64,000 bases of DNA, taken from contig JAHHRO010000001.1 of NCBI GenBank assembly GCA_020025755.1, positions 42,902-106,901 of the forward strand, in the 5' to 3' direction. Numbering within the stretch: position 1 is the stretch's first letter; each line of letters opens with the position of its first letter. Made by a program: the position numbers and the translations under genes. Under the pieces are notes generated by a model. It was given only the letters and a program-made list of their open reading frames with translations, was not told the DNA's origin and searched no databases. This stretch comes from Butyricicoccus sp. (GTDB lineage Bacteria > Bacillota > Clostridia > Oscillospirales > Butyricicoccaceae). Shown piece after piece: positions 1-7,680 of the stretch.

Positions 1-1480
1 CTTCACGCACATAAATGAAGCCGCGCGAAACGATATCAGGGCCTGCGATGACAACACCGCTTTCCTGATCGATGGTCACAACAACGATGAGCAGACCATC
101 CTCGGACAGATGCTTCCGATCGCGCAGAACGGCTGCACCGACATCACCCACACCCAGTCCATCGATGAGGACACGTCCTGCCGGCACGAGCGGTGCCAGA
201 TGTGCTGAGCGTTCATCGATCTCGACCGGACGACCGATCTCGGTCACAAGGATATTTGCCGGATCGACACCCATTTCTTCCGCCAGTGCTGCATGCTTTT
301 GCAGCATACGATGCTCACCATGCACGGGAATAAAGTATTTCGGTCGGCACAGACCAAGCATCAGCTTCTGTTCCTCCTGACATGCATGCCCTGAAACATG
401 GATCGCTGCATTGCGGTCGTAGATGACCTCTGCACCCTTGCGGTACAGCTCATTGACCATATTGGAGACCGCCTTTTCATTTCCCGGGATCGCAGAAGCT
501 GCGATGAGGATACGGTCACCCGTCACGACCTCGACCTGCTTGTGGCTGGAATACGCCATACGGTAGAGCGCAGACATGGTCTCTCCCTGCGATCCGGTGG
601 AAACGATGCACAGCTTATTGCGCGGATAGCGGTTGATGGTATTGACATCGATCAGCACCTTGCCATCATCATGCAGGTATCCAAGTTCCATGGCAACCTG
701 TGTGATCTTTTCCATGCTGCGTCCGCATACCGCGACCTTACGCCCAAACCGCGCCGCAATATCCAGGATCTGCTGCAAACGGCTGATGTTGGAGGCAAAG
801 GTTGCAATGATGATACGCTGATCACAGTTCTTGAAGAAATTCTCCATAGACTGTCCTACAACCTTTTCACTCGGGGTGTATCCGCTGCGCTCTACATTGG
901 TAGAGTCGCTCATCAGCGCAAGTACACCCTCCTTGCCAAGCTCACCAAAGCGTGCAAGGTCGATCATATCGCCGCTGACAGGTGTCAAGTCAACCTTAAA
1001 GTCACCTGTATGGATGACCGTACCCAGCGGTGTGCGGATCGCAAGTGCAACGGAATCAGCGATCGAGTGGTTGGTGTGGATAAACTCAACGGTAAAGCAG
1101 CCGACCTTTATGACATCTCCTGCGCGCACGGTTTTCATGCGTACCTTTTCCGGCATGCGATGCTCTGCGAGCTTGGTTTCGATGATGCCGCAGGTCAGGC
1201 GGGTGGCATAGATGGGCGCATTCACTTCACGCAGGACATAGGGGATCGCACCGATGTGATCCTCGTGCCCATGCGTAATGAGATACGCGCGCACTTTACG
1301 CTGATTCCGCTTGAGATAGGAGATATCCGGAATGACCAGATCGACACCCAGCATATCATCATCTGGAAATGCCAGTCCACAGTCGATGACAACGATATCA
1401 TTGCCATACTCGATCAGGGTCATGTTTTTACCGATCTCGTTGAGTCCGCCAAGCGGTATGATCTTCAATTTTTCTTTCAT
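1..1480 (-). CDS. rnj: Ribonuclease J (partial, C-terminus off the left edge)
   Basis: Metallo-beta-lactamase/beta-CASP ribonuclease with 5'-3' exo- and endonuclease activity, central to mRNA decay and rRNA maturation in Firmicutes. The reverse-strand translation starts MKEKLKIIPLGGLNEIGKN, then shows DCGLAFPDDDMLGVDLVIPD, the zinc-binding HGHEDHIGA motif, the HTNHSIADS segment, GDFK, and the beta-CASP motifs SGHA and PVHGEHRM. The last readable residues, GPDIVSRGFIYVRE, are typical of the region before the RNase J C-terminal domain. 493 codons are present, compared with about 555 usual. The ATG at 1480 has an AAAGGAAAG box 13 nt upstream. No minus-strand neighbour precedes it, so it has its own promoter. 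Confidence 0.97.
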   Translation of the reverse strand, partial: MKEKLKIIPLGGLNEIGKNMTLIEYGNDIVVIDCGLAFPDDDMLGVDLVIPDISYLKRNQRKVRAYLITHGHEDHIGAIPYVLREVNAPIYATRLTCGIIETKLAEHRMPEKVRMKTVRAGDVIKVGCFTVEFIHTNHSIADSVALAIRTPLGTVIHTGDFKVDLTPVSGDMIDLARFGELGKEGVLALMSDSTNVERSGYTPSEKVVGQSMENFFKNCDQRIIIATFASNISRLQQILDIAARFGRKVAVCGRSMEKITQVAMELGYLHDDGKVLIDVNTINRYPRNKLCIVSTGSQGETMSALYRMAYSSHKQVEVVTGDRILIAASAIPGNEKAVSNMVNELYRKGAEVIYDRNAAIHVSGHACQEEQKLMLGLCRPKYFIPVHGEHRMLQKHAALAEEMGVDPANILVTEIGRPVEIDERSAHLAPLVPAGRVLIDGLGVGDVGAAVLRDRKHLSEDGLLIVVVTIDQESGVVIAGPDIVSRGFIYVRE

Positions 1481-1683
1481 AATTTCGATATCACTTTCCT
1501 TTGCTGCTTTTCAAAAAATCATTATACGATGCCGATCCATTGTCGGCTTGTGTTTGCTTCAAGGCCGCATGATCGCGCCTGTCGCCGCTCGGTTTGAGCG
1601 GTCTGTCAATCGAGCTGTCCCCAGCCGAACCGCACCCATCTCAAGGAGGGTCCTTCCGCACCATGGGAACAAACGCTGGATTA

Positions 1684-1712
1684 ACTATACCACATTTTGC
1701 CCAACTTGTACA
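1684..1712 (-). promoter_or_regulatory. Sigma-A promoter of the RNase J gene
   Basis: Reading the minus strand, TGTACA (-35, 1707-1712) and TATAGT (-10, 1684-1689) are separated by 17 nt. The implied leader is about 200 nt and contains a short GC-rich hairpin (CCGCTC/GAGCGG, 1585-1601). The rest of the 1481-1932 gap shows no gene. Confidence 0.65.
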
Positions 1713-1932
1713 GTGATTGCCCGATTCTTACCCAAACAGTCCATCGACTGATTCCCTTATTTCCAGACATCAGGCAAGTTTTCGTCGGTATTTGGCAGAT
1801 CTTAGAACATGTTTTTCAGAAAAATCCAGTTACAGAATGGTTAATTTTTTAGATCCATGCCCCATGATCTGTTGTATCTCTTTTGAATATTACTATTTGT
1901 AATCAAAAAATAAATTTTTTTCAAAAAATCGT

Positions 1933-1961
1933 TTGACAAACGAGTGATCTGTGGGTATGAT
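1933..1961 (+). promoter_or_regulatory. Sigma-A promoter of the first 3D-domain gene
   Basis: Consensus TTGACA (1933-1938), 17 nt spacer, TATGAT (1956-1961). It would start transcription near 1968, just upstream of a WalR-like box. Confidence 0.85.
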
Positions 1962-1976
1962 AGCACCTACGGATTG

Positions 1977-1993
1977 GTAACAAACCGGTTACA
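1977..1993 (-). promoter_or_regulatory. WalR-type box in the leader of the first 3D gene
   Basis: On the minus strand this reads TGTAAC-N5-TGTTAC, matching the WalR consensus TGTWAH-N5-TGTWAH. It lies just downstream of the predicted start point. The same bases also form a near-perfect dyad (GGATTG...CAATCC around 1971-1998). Position inside the leader would fit repression, but that is inference. Confidence 0.5.
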
Positions 1994-2061
1994 ATCCAAG
2001 TTTTTTGTCATTTTATGCGCATTATTACGCATAAACCAAGAAAAATGAGGAGATTTTTTGC

Positions 2062-2769
2062 ATGAATACTCGATGTATCAAACACATCAATCGTTTGTCA
2101 GGTGCGCTTGCTCTGACCTGTCTTTTGGGTGTTGGCAATGCGCAGGCATATACCAATGCCGCTTCCATCTCAACTGCTGCTGAAAACGGACATTCGATCG
2201 ACAGCGTAATGGCAGCCCTGCCTTATGGCTATCTGTCCGCATCCGCAGAGACCATCGTGGACTCTGTAAGCGCAACCGAAGATATGCAGGCCGCACAGGA
2301 GCGTCTGGAAGAAGAAGCACGCCGCGCTGAGGAAGAAGCACGCCGCGCCGAGGAAGAAGCCAAGGCAGCCCGTGCAGCAGCCGCTCGTCTGGAGAGCCTC
2401 AAGGCTGGTGCCGTGACCCCACGCACGATCCGCCGCAGCAGCGCACTCGCAGCCGACAGCGTTATAAAGAGCAATTTCAAGAAGATCGGCACGCATCGCC
2501 TGTCCTTCTATTGTCCGTGTGCCACTTGCAACGGTCGCTCTGACGGCAAGACCAAAATAGGCACCCGTATGGCAGAAGGCCGCACCATCGCCGTTGACCC
2601 CCGTGTGATCCCACTGGGCAGCCGCGTCTATATTGACGGCTACGGCGTATTTATCGCTGAGGATACGGGCGGTGCGATCAAGGGAAATCGCATCGATGTA
2701 TGCGTTGCAAACCATGCGCGCGCATACGAAATCGGCATTGATTATGCCGACGTTTATTTGATCGGCTGA
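2062..2769 (+). CDS. Secreted 3D-domain cell-wall hydrolase-like protein (235 aa)
   Basis: Likely peptidoglycan-active secreted protein. An N-terminal signal peptide (about residues 1-30, cleavage after AQA) is followed by a charged, Ala/Glu/Arg-rich coiled coil (about 78-110, with a repeated EEARRAE heptad). The C-terminal 3D domain (about 145-235) carries AVDPRVIPLGSRVYI, GYGVFIAEDTGGAIKG and NRIDV, which hold the three conserved aspartates shared with Bacillus YocH and the catalytic region of MltA-like lytic transglycosylases. A paired cysteine segment (CPCATC) precedes it. RBS GGAGA. Followed by two WalR-like boxes and a terminator, then a shorter paralogue. YocH in Bacillus belongs to the WalR regulon, which fits the boxes here. 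Confidence 0.9.
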   Translation: MNTRCIKHINRLSGALALTCLLGVGNAQAYTNAASISTAAENGHSIDSVMAALPYGYLSASAETIVDSVSATEDMQAAQERLEEEARRAEEEARRAEEEAKAARAAAARLESLKAGAVTPRTIRRSSALAADSVIKSNFKKIGTHRLSFYCPCATCNGRSDGKTKIGTRMAEGRTIAVDPRVIPLGSRVYIDGYGVFIAEDTGGAIKGNRIDVCVANHARAYEIGIDYADVYLIG

Positions 2770-2780
2770 TTTATAAATTC

Positions 2781-2797
2781 GTTACAAACAGGTTACA
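2781..2797 (-). promoter_or_regulatory. WalR-type box 1 between the two 3D genes
   Basis: GTTACA-N5-GTTACA on the plus strand, i.e. an exact TGTAAC-N5-TGTAAC WalR direct repeat on the minus strand. Located 12 nt after the stop of the first 3D gene. Confidence 0.6.
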
Positions 2798-2825
2798 AAT
2801 TGCCGATCAAAATATAGTCGCTAAA

Positions 2826-2842
2826 GTTACAAATAAGTTACA
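2826..2842 (-). promoter_or_regulatory. WalR-type box 2 between the two 3D genes
   Basis: A second exact GTTACA-N5-GTTACA repeat, 45 bp from box 1 (about four helical turns), upstream of the promoter of the second 3D gene. The repeated phasing argues for a real binding array. Confidence 0.6.
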
Positions 2843-2875
2843 AAAAAATGTGATTTTTATATATATCGAACTTTT

Positions 2876-2898
2876 AAGGCACTTAAAGTGCCTTTTTC
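2876..2898 (+). terminator. Terminator after the first 3D gene
   Basis: 8-bp stem AAGGCACT/AGTGCCTT with a 3-nt loop, running into a T tract. Confidence 0.75.
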
Positions 2899-2918
2899 TA
2901 TCGTTTGACAAGAAAAAC

Positions 2919-2947
2919 TTGATTTTTTGTTTTTTTTATGTTATACT
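2919..2947 (+). promoter_or_regulatory. Sigma-A promoter of the second 3D gene
   Basis: TTGATT (2919-2924), 17 nt, TATACT (2942-2947). A TTGACA at 2905-2910 is also present but is spaced too far from the -10. Confidence 0.65.
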
Positions 2948-3031
2948 AAGTCCAACGTTGATGCAAAACAAAGGCTGCAAAGCCGGCGTCGCAAAGCGGC
3001 GTATCACAATTATTCAGAGGAGTTTTATTTG

Positions 3032-3619
3032 ATGAAGAACCTGAGCGTGAAAACAATCCTGCGCGACTTTTCAGCATTCGCGCTGTGTGCCTCCCTCAGC
3101 ATGGCTTCCGCACTCGCCTACAACGGCGACCCTGAACTTGCTTACACCGACTCGGCACCAACCCAAACCGTCACCGAAGCCGCTCCAAGCACCCCTCCGG
3201 CTGATACTCCCGTCGCAGCCGCTATACAGGATCGCTTGACTCAACTCAAAACCGGCAACGTGATCCCACGCTCCATCCAGAAGTCCACCGCTCTCGCGGC
3301 TGACTCTGTCATTACATCCAACTTCAAAAACCTTGGCTCTTTCCGTCTCTCTTTTTACTGTTCCTGTGAAAAGTGCTGTGGCGAAGCCTATGCCGGCAAA
3401 ACCAAGTCCGGTACCAACGTCACAGAGGGCCGCACCATCGCAGTCGATCCCGACGTGATCCCACTCGGCAGTCGTGTCTATATCGATGGCTACGGTCTGT
3501 TCATCGCGGAAGACATCGGCGGTGCGATCAAGGAACAAAAGATCGATATCGCGGTCTCCGATCATGCCCACGCGTATGAGCTTGGTATCGATAAGGCAGC
3601 TGTATATCTGATCGGCTGA
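3032..3619 (+). CDS. Secreted 3D-domain protein, shorter paralogue (195 aa)
   Basis: Paralogue of the preceding gene. The start at 3032 is chosen because AGAGGAG lies 9 nt upstream and the product then begins MKNLSVKTILRDF with a signal peptide ending near SALA. There is no coiled coil. Instead a short Pro/Thr-rich linker (about 35-60) leads to the 3D domain (about 100-195) with AVDPDVIPLGSRVYIDGYG, EDIGGAIKE and KIDIAV. The cysteine segment is CSCEKCCG. The linker junction motif (NVIPRSIQKSTALAADSVI) closely matches the first gene (AVTPRTIRRSSALAADSVI), showing recent duplication. Probably acts on wall peptidoglycan outside the membrane. Confidence 0.9.
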   Translation: MKNLSVKTILRDFSAFALCASLSMASALAYNGDPELAYTDSAPTQTVTEAAPSTPPADTPVAAAIQDRLTQLKTGNVIPRSIQKSTALAADSVITSNFKNLGSFRLSFYCSCEKCCGEAYAGKTKSGTNVTEGRTIAVDPDVIPLGSRVYIDGYGLFIAEDIGGAIKEQKIDIAVSDHAHAYELGIDKAAVYLIG

Positions 3620-3634
3620 TACCTCATGTTTTTT

Positions 3635-3668
3635 AAGAACGAATGCATCTGCATTCGTTCTTTTTTAT
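3635..3668 (+). terminator. Terminator after the second 3D gene
   Basis: 12-13-bp perfect stem AAGAACGAATGCA/TGCATTCGTTCTT with a minimal loop, followed by T6. Confidence 0.9.
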
Positions 3669-3678
3669 TCATTCCAAC

Positions 3679-3886
3679 ACGAAAATCAATTTTCAGGAAT
3701 GCGTCCATATTCCCCTTTCATCAGATCGACCTCACAGCCGCCGTAAGGGTGTGAAAGCATGCGCGCTGCCACAGGCGGCATCTATGATTTATCGCGCCCC
3801 CGTTGCCATAATTCCGTTCCCGATCCCCCAAAGAACAGCGCATCTGAGCAAGCTGTATCGTATGCTCTGTCAAGATTGATTTCCGT
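3679..3886. repeat. Intergenic element 1 with inverted ends (208 bp)
   Basis: Bounded by ACGAAAATCAATTTT (3679-3693) and AAGATTGATTTCCGT (3872-3886), which are inverted copies of one another and of the ends of a second element at 7966-8198. The interior has no convincing ORF and little similarity to the second element. It lies directly upstream of the niaR promoter. MITE-like by form; no transposase is seen. Confidence 0.5.
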
Positions 3887-3905
3887 GTCACCCCAGCCAT
3901 GCCCC

Positions 3906-3934
3906 TTGTATCCCCTATTGTTTTCTGTTATAGT
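3906..3934 (+). promoter_or_regulatory. Sigma-A promoter of niaR
   Basis: TTGTAT (3906-3911), 17 nt, TATAGT (3929-3934), 22 nt upstream of the start codon. Confidence 0.65.
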
Positions 3935-3956
3935 GATACTAAATGAGGTGAAACCA

Positions 3957-4475
3957 ATGAATGCATCCATACGCCGAGAACAAATCATCGAATTGCTTAC
4001 CCATACAGAAAAGCCGCTGAGCGCATCCACGCTTGCCAGCCGCTTCTCCGTCAGTCGTCAGGTCATCGTGGGCGATATCGCTCTGCTCCGCGCATCCGGC
4101 TCCGGAATCATCGCCACACCGCGCGGCTATCTGCTCGAGCCGCCTGAACAGCAGTACGGTCTGGAAATCGAGATCGCATGTATGCATGAGAATGACCGTC
4201 TGGCGGAGGAGCTTTATACCGTGGTCGATCTGGGCGGTGCCATCATAGATGTAACGGTAGAGCACTCTGTTTATGGGCAGATCTGCGCCCCCCTGCACAT
4301 CTGCTCTCGCTTCGATGCAGACGCTTTTTTGGAAAAGCTGCGCACAGCAGGTGCACAGCCTCTCTGTGCACTTACTGGCGGCATCCACCTGCATCGTCTG
4401 CGCTGCCCCAATCAGACGGTACAGCTGCGTGTTCTGAACACCCTGCGCGAAAAGGGTCTGCTATTTCAAAAATAA
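3957..4475 (+). CDS. niaR: Niacin-responsive repressor NiaR (HTH + 3H domain)
   Basis: DNA-binding repressor of NAD-precursor genes, 172 aa. The N-terminal HTH_11-type winged helix (about 5-60: REQIIELL, LASRFSVSRQVIVGDIALLR) is followed by a 3H domain (about 75-172) with the conserved histidines in VEHSVYGQI, PLHICSR and GIHLHRL. The start at 3957 has GAGGTG 7 nt upstream and follows the promoter closely, so longer in-frame starts are rejected. The next gene is a niacin transporter preceded by a perfect palindrome, the expected NiaR target. The family usually binds nicotinic acid as co-repressor. Confidence 0.92.
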   Translation: MNASIRREQIIELLTHTEKPLSASTLASRFSVSRQVIVGDIALLRASGSGIIATPRGYLLEPPEQQYGLEIEIACMHENDRLAEELYTVVDLGGAIIDVTVEHSVYGQICAPLHICSRFDADAFLEKLRTAGAQPLCALTGGIHLHRLRCPNQTVQLRVLNTLREKGLLFQK

Positions 4476-4516
4476 AAAGCGTCGGCAGCTTCTGTGCGCC
4501 GCCCCCAATACAAATC

Positions 4517-4560
4517 TGCCCAAGTACGGTCGCTTCTCTGCACCGGACTTGGGCACTTTT
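4517..4560 (+). terminator. Terminator after niaR
   Basis: 9-bp stem TGCCCAAGT/ACTTGGGCA with a second inner stem (CGGT/ACCG), followed by a short T tract. Confidence 0.8.
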
Positions 4561-4637
4561 CATTCCTTTTATATTTCGCTCACCGGTTCTGTTGGCGGCT
4601 GTCTTCCTTTGTGATCCCGCAGGTATAACAAAGTTTT

Positions 4638-4679
4638 CTTTACATGTGTCTTGACACATGTAAAGTTATCTGTTATGAT
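4638..4679 (+). promoter_or_regulatory. NiaR operator overlapping the niaX promoter
   Basis: A perfect 13-2-13 palindrome (CTTTACATGTGTC, TT, then its exact reverse complement; 4638-4665) contains the TTGACA -35 box (4651-4656). TATGAT (4674-4679) follows after 17 nt. The core TGTCTTGACA agrees with the NiaR motif as I recall it for Firmicutes. Occupancy would block polymerase. Confidence 0.9.
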
Positions 4680-4735
4680 ATGTTACAGTTTTACGCAGCC
4701 TCGCGCACAGATGAAAGAAAAAGGAGTCTTGATTC

Positions 4736-5317
4736 ATGTCTAGTCAAAAACTGTATCGCCTTGTGATCGCCGCACTGCTCTGCGCAGTGGGTATCCTGAT
4801 CCCCATGTTCTCCCCCATCAAGATCACCATCGATCCCGCGTCCTTTACCCTCGCAAGCCATGTTGCAATCTTCCTTGCCATGTTTGTTTCTCCGGGAGTC
4901 GCCATCGCGGTATCCATTGGTACAACCCTTGGCTTTTTCCTTGCCGGCTTTCCGCTCACTGTTGTGATGCGAGCTGCCAGTCATATCGTTTTCGTGATCG
5001 TTGGTTCTCTGTACATCCAAAAGCATGCAGAGACCGCCCTGCACCCGTCCAAGCCCATGAACCTGTTTTTCAGTTTCCTCATCGGCGTCCTCCACGGACT
5101 GTGTGAGGTGCTCGTAATCCTGCCGTTCTACTTCGGCGGTTCTATGGCGGCATATCAGGCAAAGGGCTTCTTCGTCAGCGTTGTCCTGCTTGTTGGTGTT
5201 GGATCGATCGTCCATTCCATGGTCGACTTTGCAATCGCCTCGGTCATCTGGGCACCACTGCGTCAGGTACTCCGTCCCGGCACGGTTGCTTCCGCTGCTG
5301 CACCAGCGCATAAGTAA
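4736..5317 (+). CDS. niaX: Niacin ECF transporter S component NiaX
   Basis: Integral membrane substrate-binding (S) subunit of an energy-coupling-factor vitamin importer, 193 aa with about six hydrophobic segments. Features: an N-terminal Ala/Leu-rich helix (LVIAALLCAVGILIPMFSPIK), the FTLASHVAIFLAMFVSPGVA segment and a HGLCEVLVILPFYFGG helix, typical of the NiaX family. It needs the general EcfA/A'/T module, which is not in this window. The NiaR-type operator on its promoter and the adjacent niaR make nicotinic acid/nicotinamide the likely substrate. RBS AAAGGAG 9 nt upstream. Confidence 0.88.
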   Translation: MSSQKLYRLVIAALLCAVGILIPMFSPIKITIDPASFTLASHVAIFLAMFVSPGVAIAVSIGTTLGFFLAGFPLTVVMRAASHIVFVIVGSLYIQKHAETALHPSKPMNLFFSFLIGVLHGLCEVLVILPFYFGGSMAAYQAKGFFVSVVLLVGVGSIVHSMVDFAIASVIWAPLRQVLRPGTVASAAAPAHK

Positions 5318-5322
5318 AAGCC

Positions 5323-5355
5323 AAAGTGCTCCTATAGATATAGGGGCACTTTTTT
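5323..5355 (+). terminator. Terminator after niaX
   Basis: Stem AAAGTGC(T)CC.../...GGGGCACTTT with one T-G pair, followed by T6. Confidence 0.85.
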
Positions 5356-5365
5356 GATGCAGGAC

Positions 5366-5405
5366 AGAAAATCGGCACAGATCTTGAGATCCGTGCCGAT
5401 TTTCT
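5366..5405 (-). terminator. Convergent terminator for the cytidylate-kinase-like gene
   Basis: Long stem AGAAAATCGGCAC(A)GATC with its complement. It sits between convergent genes and is T-rich on both sides, so it may serve both strands. Confidence 0.7.
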
Positions 5406-5444
5406 TTTTCTATCATCTTACTTTGTTTGCTTTATAAAATGCAC

Positions 5445-6056
5445 TTACTTTTTGAGTGCATTGACATAGGCAAGGATGACCTCAAGCGAACCATCGATTC
5501 CCAGCCGCCCTGCATTGATACAGAGGTCATAATGATCGCTCTTGCCCCATACCTTACCCGTATAGTAATTATAGTATGTTGCACGCTGTTTATCCATTTT
5601 CTCCAATGCCGCACGCGGAGACTTGCCCGAGAGCTCATAGTCATCATGCGTCTGGATCCGCTGTAAGCGGTCATCGAGAGAACCTGTGATAAAGAAATCA
5701 AAACGATTGTCATACTCTCGCAGGACATGATCGGCGCAGCGTCCGACCAATACAGCAGGCCCACTGTCTGCCACCTCACGAATGACATTCGCCTGTGCGA
5801 GGAACAGCTGATCGGTCAGGGACATGCCATTGAGCCCCGTACTGCCAAACATGGTCAGCGAATAAAGCAGGCTGTTTGTTGCACGCTTATCCAGCTGCTC
5901 AAACAGATCCTCGCTGAAGCCGCTTTTCTTTGCCGCGCGAGAAATCAGTTCTCGATCATAAAACGGGATCCCAAGGCGCAGTGCGAGCTTTCTGCCAATT
6001 TCTCGACCACCGGAACCGTACTGTCTGCCAATGGTGATAATTAAATTATTTGCCAT
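5445..6056 (-). CDS. Cytidylate kinase-like family protein
   Basis: 203 aa P-loop nucleoside-monophosphate-kinase-like protein (Cytidylate_kin2 type). The P-loop region is ITIGRQYGSGGREIGRKLA (about 7-25), followed by PFYDRELI. A lid/NMP-binding section contains LVGRCADHVLRE and DDYELSGKSPRAALEKMDKQRATYY. This family is distinct from canonical Cmk and its physiological substrate is unknown. Single-gene unit with its own promoter; a strong dyad surrounds that promoter. Confidence 0.88.
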   Translation of the reverse strand: MANNLIITIGRQYGSGGREIGRKLALRLGIPFYDRELISRAAKKSGFSEDLFEQLDKRATNSLLYSLTMFGSTGLNGMSLTDQLFLAQANVIREVADSGPAVLVGRCADHVLREYDNRFDFFITGSLDDRLQRIQTHDDYELSGKSPRAALEKMDKQRATYYNYYTGKVWGKSDHYDLCINAGRLGIDGSLEVILAYVNALKK

Positions 6057-6082
6057 AAGAACCCCTCCGTTCTATGTATAAC

Positions 6083-6132
6083 TTGCATAATACTTGTGTA
6101 AATAGTATTGCACATATTATGCAAATTGTCAA
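6083..6132 (-). promoter_or_regulatory. Promoter of the cytidylate-kinase-like gene inside a large dyad
   Basis: On the minus strand, TTGACA (6127-6132), 17 nt, AATACT (6104-6109). A perfect 10-bp inverted repeat TTGCATAATA (6083-6092)/TATTATGCAA (6115-6124), with inner TGTG/CACA arms, brackets the -10 and start point. This is a probable operator for an unknown regulator. Confidence 0.6.
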
Positions 6133-6190
6133 CCGTTTTCCCAAAATATTTCATGCACTCCGGCGCACAAAGCACCCCAAGGCAAGATCT

Positions 6191-7567
6191 TCAGTCTGCC
6201 TGCACGAGCATTTGTCCCACGCGGCAGATATCGCCTGCTCCCATCGTGATAATGAGGTCACCTGCTCGCGTTTCGCGCTCCAAATAGGCGGTGATCTCGT
6301 CAAAGCTATCAAAACTCTCGGCTCCCGGGATCTCCTTTGCCAGATCGGAGGCGTAGATCCCAATGGTGTTCTGCTCGCGCGCCGCATAGATCGGTGCCAA
6401 TATCGCCTGATCGCACATCTGCAATGCCTCGACAAACTCCGCAAACAACGCCTTGGTACGGGTATAGGTGTGGGGCTGGAATACACAGAAAATGCGGTCA
6501 AAGTCCATCTGACGTGCCGTTTGCAGGGTTGCACGCATTTCGGACGGATGGTGTGCATAGTCATCAATGACCAGTGCACCATTCTTCATTTTTCCGGTGC
6601 GTTCAAAACGACGGGACGAACCCTTGAACTGCGCAAGCCCTGCCGCAACATGTTCACCTGCCACATGCAAAAACCATGCGGCAGCACAGCATGCAAGCGC
6701 ATTGAGCATATTGTGATAGCCGGGGACAGACAGCTCTACATGGGTGTAGAACTGTCCTTCTGCTGTTACATCAAAGCGGTAGTATCCATTTTCGATCGTA
6801 ATATTTTCCGGACGCACATCGGCAGTCTCCGCCACACCAAAGGTCAGGATCTTGCGATCGATCCCCTGTACCGCCTCCATCGCATGGATATCATCCGCAT
6901 TGGTAACTACAAGCCCCTTTTCTGGGGTACGCAAACAAAATTCATGGAACGAGTGAACGATATCGTCGATATCTTTGAAAAAGTCCAGATGATCCGCCTC
7001 TACATTCAAAATAACGGCGATGGTCGGGGAAAAGGACAGGAACGAATTGCAGTATTCGCAGGACTCTGCCACAAAGCAGTCCCGTCCGCCAATGCGCAGC
7101 GTGCCGCCGATGGCTGGCAGGTTGCTGCCCACCATAACTGTCGGATCGAGTGCCGCCTGCATGGCAATGAGTGTCATCATAGAGGTACTGGTCGTCTTTC
7201 CATGAGTGCCGGACAGGCAGATCACATCCTGATAATCGGTCATCAGACAGCCCCATGCCTCGGCGCGCTCCATGATCGGGATCTCCAATTCACGCGCACG
7301 CATGATCTCAGGATTATCATCATGTACCGCTGCGGTACGCACAAGCAGGGACGCGCCCTCCACATTCTGCGCCGCATGCCCATAATAAATCGATGCGCCC
7401 AGACGCTCCAGACGCTCAGTAACAGCTGATTGTGTGCGGTCCGAACCGCTGACCGGTACATCCATGCTCAAAAGCAGCTCTGCCAGTGAATTCATGGACA
7501 CACCGCCGATCCCAACCAGATGGATCTTCTTTTTGTTCTCAATATATGGCTTGATGGACAATCCCAT
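6191..7567 (-). CDS. murC: UDP-N-acetylmuramate--L-alanine ligase
   Basis: Cytoplasmic ATP-dependent Mur ligase adding L-Ala to UDP-MurNAc, the first amino-acid step of peptidoglycan precursor synthesis. 458 aa. Seen: N-terminal Rossmann motif HLVGIGGVSMNSLAE (about 16-30), the ATP P-loop LSGTHGKTTST (about 118-128), ESCEYCNSFL, EADHLDFF, and DDYAHHPSE near residue 345. The start at 7567 is preferred over an in-frame TTG at 7585 because GGAGG lies within that extension, 8 nt before the ATG. Transcribed from its own promoter, divergent from spoVG. Confidence 0.97.
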   Translation of the reverse strand: MGLSIKPYIENKKKIHLVGIGGVSMNSLAELLLSMDVPVSGSDRTQSAVTERLERLGASIYYGHAAQNVEGASLLVRTAAVHDDNPEIMRARELEIPIMERAEAWGCLMTDYQDVICLSGTHGKTTSTSMMTLIAMQAALDPTVMVGSNLPAIGGTLRIGGRDCFVAESCEYCNSFLSFSPTIAVILNVEADHLDFFKDIDDIVHSFHEFCLRTPEKGLVVTNADDIHAMEAVQGIDRKILTFGVAETADVRPENITIENGYYRFDVTAEGQFYTHVELSVPGYHNMLNALACCAAAWFLHVAGEHVAAGLAQFKGSSRRFERTGKMKNGALVIDDYAHHPSEMRATLQTARQMDFDRIFCVFQPHTYTRTKALFAEFVEALQMCDQAILAPIYAAREQNTIGIYASDLAKEIPGAESFDSFDEITAYLERETRAGDLIITMGAGDICRVGQMLVQAD

Positions 7568-7605
7568 ACCAACAGCCTCCAACAATCAAATTTTTTCTAT
7601 GTATT

Positions 7606-7634
7606 ATTATATGGGAATCTTGGCAGAATATCAA
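7606..7634 (-). promoter_or_regulatory. Sigma-A promoter of murC
   Basis: TTGATA (7629-7634), 17 nt, consensus TATAAT (7606-7611), read on the minus strand. Confidence 0.8.
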
Positions 7635-7680
7635 GCAGGAACACAAAACCCATGACGATATAATAAGGAGAACGCAGCTT

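Noticed and set aside
398..1597. 399-codon open frame on the plus strand
   Set aside because: It is the antisense of the RNase J gene, whose motifs are unmistakable on the minus strand.
2300..2360. Short tandem DNA repeat resembling a CRISPR or satellite
   Set aside because: It is the codon repeat of the EEARRAE coiled coil inside the 3D-domain gene.
4600..4735. Riboswitch upstream of niaX
   Set aside because: The only structured sequence is the protein operator overlapping the -35; transcription starts downstream of it.
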